A stretch of DNA of 64,000 nt from Diphasiastrum complanatum. Its lineage: Eukaryota; Streptophyta; Lycopodiopsida; Lycopodiales; Lycopodiaceae. This document shows, one piece after another, positions 58,467 to 64,000 of the stretch; position 1 is the stretch's first letter; every line of letters starts with the position of its first letter. Under the pieces are notes generated by a model. It was given only the letters and a program-made list of their open reading frames with translations, was not told the DNA's origin and did not search any database. The translations under genes and the position numbers were made by a program. Where the stretch lies: assembly GCA_029204225.1 (NCBI GenBank), contig CM055097.1, positions 59,944,073 through 60,008,072 on the forward strand, written 5' to 3'.

Positions 58467-59714
58467 TGTTGTAAAGCTACCTTTACAAGCTTTACTTCCG
58501 GCGCCATCGGCGCCAGCTATGTCCCCGACGCCAGCAGCGCCCCTGCTGCTCCCGGCGCCAACGATGCCGACGCTGCTCCCGGCGCCACTGTGACCAGAAT
58601 CCAGCCGGCGCCAAGTTCCTATGGCTGAAAATCTTTGATCGGTTCTAGCGAAGTCCTGAGAGCTCAGATCGATGTGCAATCACCTCACACGATCTAGGCA
58701 TGATTAAAGGAAGCCTGGGGATCAATAAAATCTAGAGAGAGAAAATGACTTTCTAGAAAGAGAAAATCCTAGAGAGAGAAAAACGTGCTTTACCAGCTTG
58801 GATAGAGTGCTTGGTATGAGGGGGGGTGCCGAATCACACCAATACTATAGGGGAGTGCGGGTTGCGACTCAGGGCGAGCTCCAACCAAGTCTCAGCCTCC
58901 CTTGCTGGAATGTTGTCATGGCTCTCGCCTTGGCATGCTAGCGCCCCGGAGACTAGGGTCGGTCACACACTTGAAATATAACCTTCTCAGATTTATTAAT
59001 AAAGTGAGATTTTTTCTCTCAAACTGACTCTGATTACCTTCTGGGTTTCAGTGTTCGGTAAAAGCGCCAGTTGTAAGGCCGCTTTCAAAATTTTAAACTT
59101 GGCACATAGCTGAGGCTCTTATCCCGGGACGCCAGCGGTATGCCGTCGGGACCATTCGGTCCGTGGCGCCAGCGGTATGCTGTCGGGACCATTTGGTCTA
59201 GGAACTGGTTGTTTCCATATCTGTCGCGGCTTGTGGTTCTGAGTGTGCCTTGCATGAACGTGAATGGGTTAAGCTCTTGGGGAACGGGCTCTAACCTGTC
59301 GGCTGAGTGGGATGGCTTGCTTGGCTGGATGTTACCTGTTTATGGCTGTCCAGTCTGGCGTGGCGCCATGTTGGCTTCCAGCGCTCGTGACGAAGCTTTC
59401 AGTTGGTTAAGTCTGATGTAAGTCAAACCGCTTGCTTGGAATGGATGTTATTCGTTTGTAACGAAGCTTCGAGTTGGTTAAGTTTGATGTATGTCGGGTG
59501 GCTTGCTTGGAGAGAAGTCACCCACATCGGGACCCCCGATCTGGCATGGCGCCAGGTTGGATCTCAATGTTGGTTCTCGGAACTTCAAGTTGGTTAAGTC
59601 TGATCGTTGTTGGCGAGTTGGCTGCTTGTATGTCAAGTGGGTTTGGATGGCAAGAGTTGAAGGCTGGGAAGCTAAGTCGTGGTTCCCGGCTCCCTTTGGG
59701 ATGCCTGCGCTACA
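58467..59714 (+). repeat. 3' LTR of element B
   Basis: 1248 bp with the same ends as the 5' LTR. It has an ACGATGCCGACGCTGC insertion-like variant within the GGCGCC cluster where the 5' LTR reads GGCGCATCTCC. Confidence 0.93.
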
Positions 59715-60442
59715 CTGCTCCATAGAAATTCTCCCCTGAAATGGCCCTTTTCAACTTTTGACTTCCTGCTTGCGTCTGGTGGGCGTTGTCGCAAATGAAA
59801 CTAACCCAAGAAACAGGCTAGCCATCCATCCTTTGCAAACATTGAGTCGTTTCGTTGTCATTCACGTGTGAGTACTTGAACTGCAAATCCGCCCCACAGA
59901 TTTTGTAGTCCTCTTTGTTTGATGGTATCAGCCTTCAAAAGAAAAGGTTCCTTCTCGAGCCATTAGCTCCTTGTATCACAAGCAATCATGCAAACCAGGC
60001 AAAGCACGAGTACTAAGACTCACCACGAATACGTACAAGTAAGACACTCAGGCAGATTTACTAACAAGTAACAAAGACAAGGTCCCCCTTTGAGATGGTC
60101 CTGCCAACGGACCTTTGCCTGGCCGCGCCCATACAAATCAATCACGGAATCAGCCCACATAGGACACCCCTCCAACTATCCGTGCTTTCACCATTAAGCA
60201 GCACATTGCCTCAGTCACGCCCCACCACTTTTTGGTCGATAGCCCTTATAGCTAAACGATCGGCAGCTATCCCGCACCGACAGCTAACCACCCGTGCTTT
60301 ACACCCGAATTCGAGCAACATCTCTGTATCAATGGTTAACCTGTACAGTTCGAATATGTCGCCCCGCACCCCACAAGGTAAAGACCGTGCTTTCACCTCC
60401 CTAGGCAGCACTTTGCCTCATCCGTCCTACGTGAAGACAACG

Positions 60443-61358
60443 TGTTGCGCCGGCGCCTCAAAGGGCGCTGGGACTTGAGCGGTTTCCCCAACACGCGCTT
60501 AAGTCTAACATTCATCCATCATGCACTTACGTAAAAGCCAACTCAGAAACGTAACAAGCCATTCAGACTTAAGAAAACTGGAATCCCAACCAACCCGAAA
60601 GCCAACTCAGAATCCGTCCCCAAAAGGTAACCAAAGGCAAAGACAAGCCACACATGAAACCCAAGGCATAGTGGTCGCCAAACTGACCAATTGGCATAGC
60701 GGCAAGCCGGATGTCGATGACAGGGACCCTTAGGCGCCAGCGACACAAAAAGGTTGTAGTAAGGGTCCTTCCACTTGGACCAGTCCCGAAGGCGAAACCG
60801 AAATGGTAATCATCCCCAAGGATCAACTTTATTAGATTTGGAAGAGGTTACATTCATACATAGACTGACCGGTCTCGGGGCCACCAACACGTGCTGGGCA
60901 TTGTGCCTGGCTCGTGCTGGTAGAGAGAGCTGAGACCTGGCGACTGGATTCCTGGCGCTGGTTGAGCTGCCCAAGTTTCTGTCTGCCGGACTCCCCCTAT
61001 AGTTCTGCTGTGATTCGGCGCACCCCCTCTGGTTTGAAACATAGTGCTTTCTGGTAAAGCACGCTTTTTAGGACTTGGTTTTTATTTTGCTGATTAAGCC
61101 TGGCAAGCCTGGCAGAATCAGTCTGGCTCCCGGACATGGGTCCCGAGAACCGTCCCGGCGGCCGAATCAACCTGCTTTCCTGACTAGGCCATGACTCGAG
61201 CTTCCAGAGCTAGCTCATGACTTTGTGAGTACTTGACTGGCTCACCGCAGGTCGGAGGCTCAGTCCTTGACATTCTAACTTGCTCTGGGACCTTAGGGAG
61301 TGTCACCCCTTTGAGTCTTACAGGGCACGCTGGGTGCACCCAAGTCAGCTTTACAACA
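60443..61358 (-). repeat. Solo LTR of a sister family, TSD CAACG
   Basis: Minus-strand ends TGTTGTAAAGCTGACTTGGG and CCGGCGCAACA, flanked by CAACG at 60438-60442 and 61359-61363. Its inner part is a diverged relative of the A/B LTR (ACTTTATTAGATTTGGAAGA, TGTGATTCGGCGCACCCCCT). The empty site, GACAACGCTAGGCC, is preserved inside element B near 56090 (reverse complement), confirming the insertion. No internal region remains, so unequal recombination between two LTRs is likely. Confidence 0.92.
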
Positions 61359-61564
61359 CAACGCCAGGCCCGAACCGCGAGAACTGACCGTGCTTACACC
61401 TCAAGGGCAGCACCTTGACTCATCAAGTCTCCCGTTCTGCCGACCACCCCGACCGTGGACGCACCCGTGCTTATACTGTGGGCAGCACCTGGCACAACAG
61501 TTGTCTTGATGAACCTCAAACCGTGGCCATTTCCGTGAGATCCGCATAGCTGACCGGCCAGTCG

Positions 61565-61577
61565 GCTCTGATACCAC
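61565..61577 (-). promoter_or_regulatory. Primer-binding site of element A
   Basis: Read on the minus strand TGGTATCAGAGCC, complementary to the 3' end of initiator tRNA-Met, two bases after the LTR end. Confidence 0.9.
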
Positions 61578-61578
61578 A

Positions 61579-62769
61579 TGTAGCGCAGGCATCCCAAAGG
61601 GAGCCGGGAACCACGACTTAGCTTCCCAGCCTTCAACTCTTGCCATCCAAACCCACTTGACATACAAGCAGCCAACTCGCCAACAACGATCAGACTTAAC
61701 CAACTTGAAGTTCCGAAAACCAACATTGAGATCCAACCTGGCGCCATGCCAGATCGGGGGTCCCGACGTGGGTGACTTCCCTCCAAGCAAGCCGCCCGAC
61801 ATACATCAAACTTAACCAACTCGAAGCTTCGTTACAAACGAGTAACATCCATTCCAAGCAAGCGGTTTGACTTACATCAGACTTAACCAACTGAAAGCTT
61901 CGTCATGAGCGCTGGAAGCCAACCTGGCGCCACGCCAGACTGGACAGCCATAAACAGGTAACATCCACCCAAGCAAGCCATCCGACTCAGCCGACAGGTT
62001 AGAGCCCGTTCCCCAAGAGCTTAACCCATTCACGTTCATGCAAGGCACACTCAGAACCACAAGCCGCGACAGATATGGAAACAACCAGTTCCTGGACCAA
62101 ATGGTCCCGACAGCATACCGTTGGCGCCACGGACCGAATGGTCCCGACGGCATACCGCTGGCGTCCCGGGATACGACCCTCAGCTATGTGCCAAGTTAAA
62201 AATTTTGAAAGCGGCCTTACAACTGGCGCTTTTACCAAACACTGAAACCCAGAAGGTAATCAGAGTCAGTTTGAGAAAAATCCCACTTTATTGATAAATT
62301 TGAGAAGGTTACATTTCAAGTGTGTGACCGACCCTAGTCTCCAGGGCGCTAGCATGCCAAGGCGAGAGCCATGACAACATTCCAGCAAGGGAGGCTGAGA
62401 CTTGGTTGGAGCTCGCCCTGAGTCGCAACCCGCACTCCCCTATAGTATTGGTGTGATTCGGCACCCTCCCTCATACCAAGCACTCTATCCAAGCTGATAA
62501 AGCACGTTTTTCTCTCTCTAGGATTTTCTCTTTCTAGAAAGTCATTTTCTCTCTCTAGATTTTATTGATCCCCAGGCTTCCTTTAATCATGCCTAGATCG
62601 TGTGAGGTGATTGCACATCGATCTGAGCTCTCTGGACTTCGCTAGAACCGATCAAAGATTTTCAGTCATAGGAACTTGCCGCCGGCTGGATTGTGGTCAC
62701 AGTGGCGCCGGGGACATAGCTGGCGCCGATGGCGCCAAAAGTAAAGCTTGTAAAGGTAGCTTTACAGCA
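61579..62769 (-). repeat. 5' LTR of element A
   Basis: Starts at TGTAGCGCAGG (61579), next to the primer-binding site, and ends at CTTTACAGCA (62769), with one change from the CTTTACAACA of the other copies. The GGCGCC cluster is reduced to a few units. Confidence 0.88.
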
Positions 62770-63128
62770 ATAGTATTGGTGTGATTCGGCACCCCCCCCT
62801 CATATCAAGCACTCTACCCAAGCTGGTAAAGCACGTTTTTTTTCACTCTCTAGGATTTTCTCTTTCTAGAAAGTCATTTTCTCTCTCTAGATTTTATTGA
62901 TCCCCAGGCTTCCTTTAATCATGCCTAGATCGTGTGAGGTGATTGCACATCGATCTGAGCTCTCTGGACTTCGCTAGAACCGATCAAAGATTTTCAGCCA
63001 TAGGAACTTGGCGCTGGCTGGATTCTGGTCACAGTGGCGCCGGGAGCAGCAGGGGCGCTGCTGGCGTCGGGGACATAACTGGCGTCGACGGCGCCGAAAG
63101 TAAAGCTTATAAAGTTAGCTTTACAACA
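62770..63128 (-). repeat. LTR C, part 2
   Basis: Sequence from TAGTATTGGTGTGATTCGGC to the LTR 5' end (TTACAACA at 63121-63128). It complements part 1 except for about 25 bases between them, apparently deleted at the left edge of element A. It includes a shortened GGCGCC cluster (63011-63095). Confidence 0.8.
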
Positions 63129-63740
63129 ATCAGCTGGTTACCAACAATCATAACGGCTCTTTTCTGGGTCTGGACGTCTGGACTGGAGATAAAAAAGAAC
63201 ACTTTTTCCTTTGCAAGTTGGGTTTGCAGCCATCCACTCTTTGCTCCCTTTAGTAACTTTGCGGACGTAGCCAATGCTTTGGCCATGGCCGTGGTGATGA
63301 AGGATGACATTGTTCAAATCAAAGGTGGTCTGAGGCATGTCACTGCCTCCACTGGTGCTTCTAACATTGCTTTTGCTATTGGAGTCGCAGTTTATGCATT
63401 TGAAGGCATACCCTTGGTGCTTCCTCTGGAATTTGTCATGAAAGAAAAAACCAATCTTGGACGTGTGATGGGGTTTGCTATGTCCTCGATTGCTACTCTC
63501 TCTATATCACTTTTGGGCTATTAGACTCTCTTGCATTTGGGAATGAGACCAAAGATATTATAACACTTATCTGGGAGAGAGCTGGGACACATTGGTAATT
63601 CAGCTTGGTCTTTGTGTGGGTCTTTTTTTCACATACCCTGTCACGATACATCAAGTACATAAGGTGATCGAGCGCAAGAGCATTCGCATGTTTTCAGAAC
63701 GCTGATGGTCCTCTTCGCATCAATTTTTGGAGCAACAGTG
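63129..63740 (+). pseudogene. AVT3-like transporter, 3' half
   Basis: After the LTR cluster the transporter resumes: FANFADVA-like NFADVANALAMAVVMKDDIV, ASNIAFAIGVAVYAFEGIPL, VLPLEFVMKEKTNLGRVMGF and, after stops and frameshifts near 63523, AFGNETKDIITL and IQLGLCVGLFFTYPV, HKVIERKSIRMFSER. These correspond to the middle and later transmembrane helices of AVT3-type transporters. The 193-codon open frame 62943-63524 is a chimera of LTR and transporter sequence and is not a gene. The stops and frameshifts suggest the gene was dead, or died independently of the insertion. Confidence 0.87.
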
Positions 63741-63744
63741 CCTC

Positions 63745-64000
63745 GGTAGAAGATCAAGAGGGTGCTGCATACAGCGTCAACAAGGAGATCCAAAAAAGAA
63801 ACAAACCTGACAAAGAAACAATAGAGAACGTCAAATTTCACACTCCAAACCTCAAACTGTCACGCTCCCAATTCATTCAATTCATTTGTGATTCCTGAAA
63901 AACTGGAAAATGAAAACACTATGTTTTTTTAAATAATCAATAAATTACCGCGTGCCAAGCACACTAAAATCATAAATGACTAAAAAATATATATAAATAT
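63745..64000. repeat. Direct repeat flanking the AVT pseudogene, right copy
   Basis: Matches 49827-50090 (see there). It runs off the window end, so its full length is unknown. Confidence 0.85.

Larger units (their letters stand above)
54639..59714 (+). mobile_element. Non-autonomous LTR retrotransposon B, structurally complete
   Basis: 5' LTR 54639-55878, primer-binding site at 55881, internal region 55879-58466, polypurine tract 58453-58466, 3' LTR 58467-59714. Flanked by the 5-bp target-site duplication CTGCT (54634-54638 and 59715-59719). The internal region (2.6 kb) carries no gag, protease, RT or integrase motif in any frame, so the element would need proteins supplied in trans. It lies in opposite orientation inside element A; the empty site can be read within B itself near 56808-56835 (reverse complement). 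Both LTRs are very similar, which implies a recent insertion. Confidence 0.93.
51746..62769 (-). mobile_element. Non-autonomous LTR retrotransposon A
   Basis: Minus-strand element with a 3' LTR (51746-52986), internal sequence at 52987-54638 and 59715-61578, and a 5' LTR (61579-62769). It has a polypurine tract and a tRNA-Met primer-binding site but no gag or pol. It is interrupted by element B (54639-59714) and by a solo LTR (60443-61358). Removing these leaves about 5 kb, as for B. It sits within LTR C; the left edge has lost the first three LTR bases and some of the target, so its own target-site duplication cannot be seen. Confidence 0.85.

Noticed and set aside
61394-61819. ORFs of 130-141 codons (also 55638-56063, 50771-51145, 51592-51984, 59474-59725)
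   Set aside because: The same translation appears in every LTR copy (MSGGLLGGKSPTSG type); they are chance open frames in the LTR, running into the primer-binding site.
62943-63524. 193-codon ORF as a transporter gene
   Set aside because: Its first third is LTR C sequence; only the part from 63129 is transporter-like, and it ends in stops. It is a chimeric open frame.

Overview
The window reads as nuclear DNA of a seed plant. Evidence: GT-AG introns in a recognisable plant MYB/SANT-like gene, a telobox pair upstream of that gene, abundant decayed Ty1/copia and Ty3/gypsy elements with tRNA-Met primer-binding sites, long GA microsatellites, and an intronless vacuolar amino-acid-transporter (AVT3-like) pseudogene. 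The species cannot be told from the sequence. Only one gene looks intact: the six-exon MYB/SANT-like gene on the minus strand at 20846-27567, predicted at 732 aa. Its splice sites keep phase throughout, and its first intron appears to use a GC donor.

Layout. 1-8.5 kb: remnants of copia elements (gag-protease-integrase at 607-2205; integrase-RT at 4327-5600) and an unrecognised coding remnant. 8.5-13.3 kb: a minus-strand copia element with a clear 5' LTR (12570-13331) and primer-binding site, truncated at its 3' end. 13.3-20.8 kb: intergenic, with an unrecognised decayed minus-strand gene (14645-16242), a copia fragment and a (GA)n tract. 20.8-27.7 kb: the MYB-like gene. 28-33.2 kb: mostly repeats, including degenerate units related to an unrecognised gene at 44 kb, a copia RNase H/LTR end and a gypsy RT fragment.

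33.8-41.0 kb is the most unusual part. It holds (i) an unrecognised 236-codon ORF, (ii) a decayed plus-strand gene whose product starts like the histone H3 tail and ends with a complete divergent H3 histone fold, separated by a long low-complexity linker, (iii) two paralogous minus-strand genes with a conserved intron position, and (iv) between them a decayed spliced gene with features of an RNase H-fold transposase. I read this as a probable large DNA transposon or ancient integrated element carrying a histone H3-like gene. 41-49 kb holds two related foldback elements (42.3-43.1, 48.1-48.6 kb), an unrecognised gene remnant (44.0-45.1 kb), a quasi-periodic array of a short hairpin motif (46.39-46.91 kb) and a second GA tract.

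49.8-64 kb is a nested series of insertions. An AVT3-like pseudogene is split by a minus-strand LTR (C); into C sits a full LTR element A (51746-62769); inside A sit an intact-structure element B of the same family (54639-59714, TSD CTGCT) and a solo LTR of a sister family (60443-61358, TSD CAACG). A and B have LTRs, primer-binding site and polypurine tract but no gag or pol, so they are non-autonomous. The pseudogene is itself flanked by direct repeats (49827-50090 and 63745-64000), which suggests it lies inside a larger duplicated or LTR-bounded unit. All similarity statements come from reading the sequence by eye; no alignment was run.
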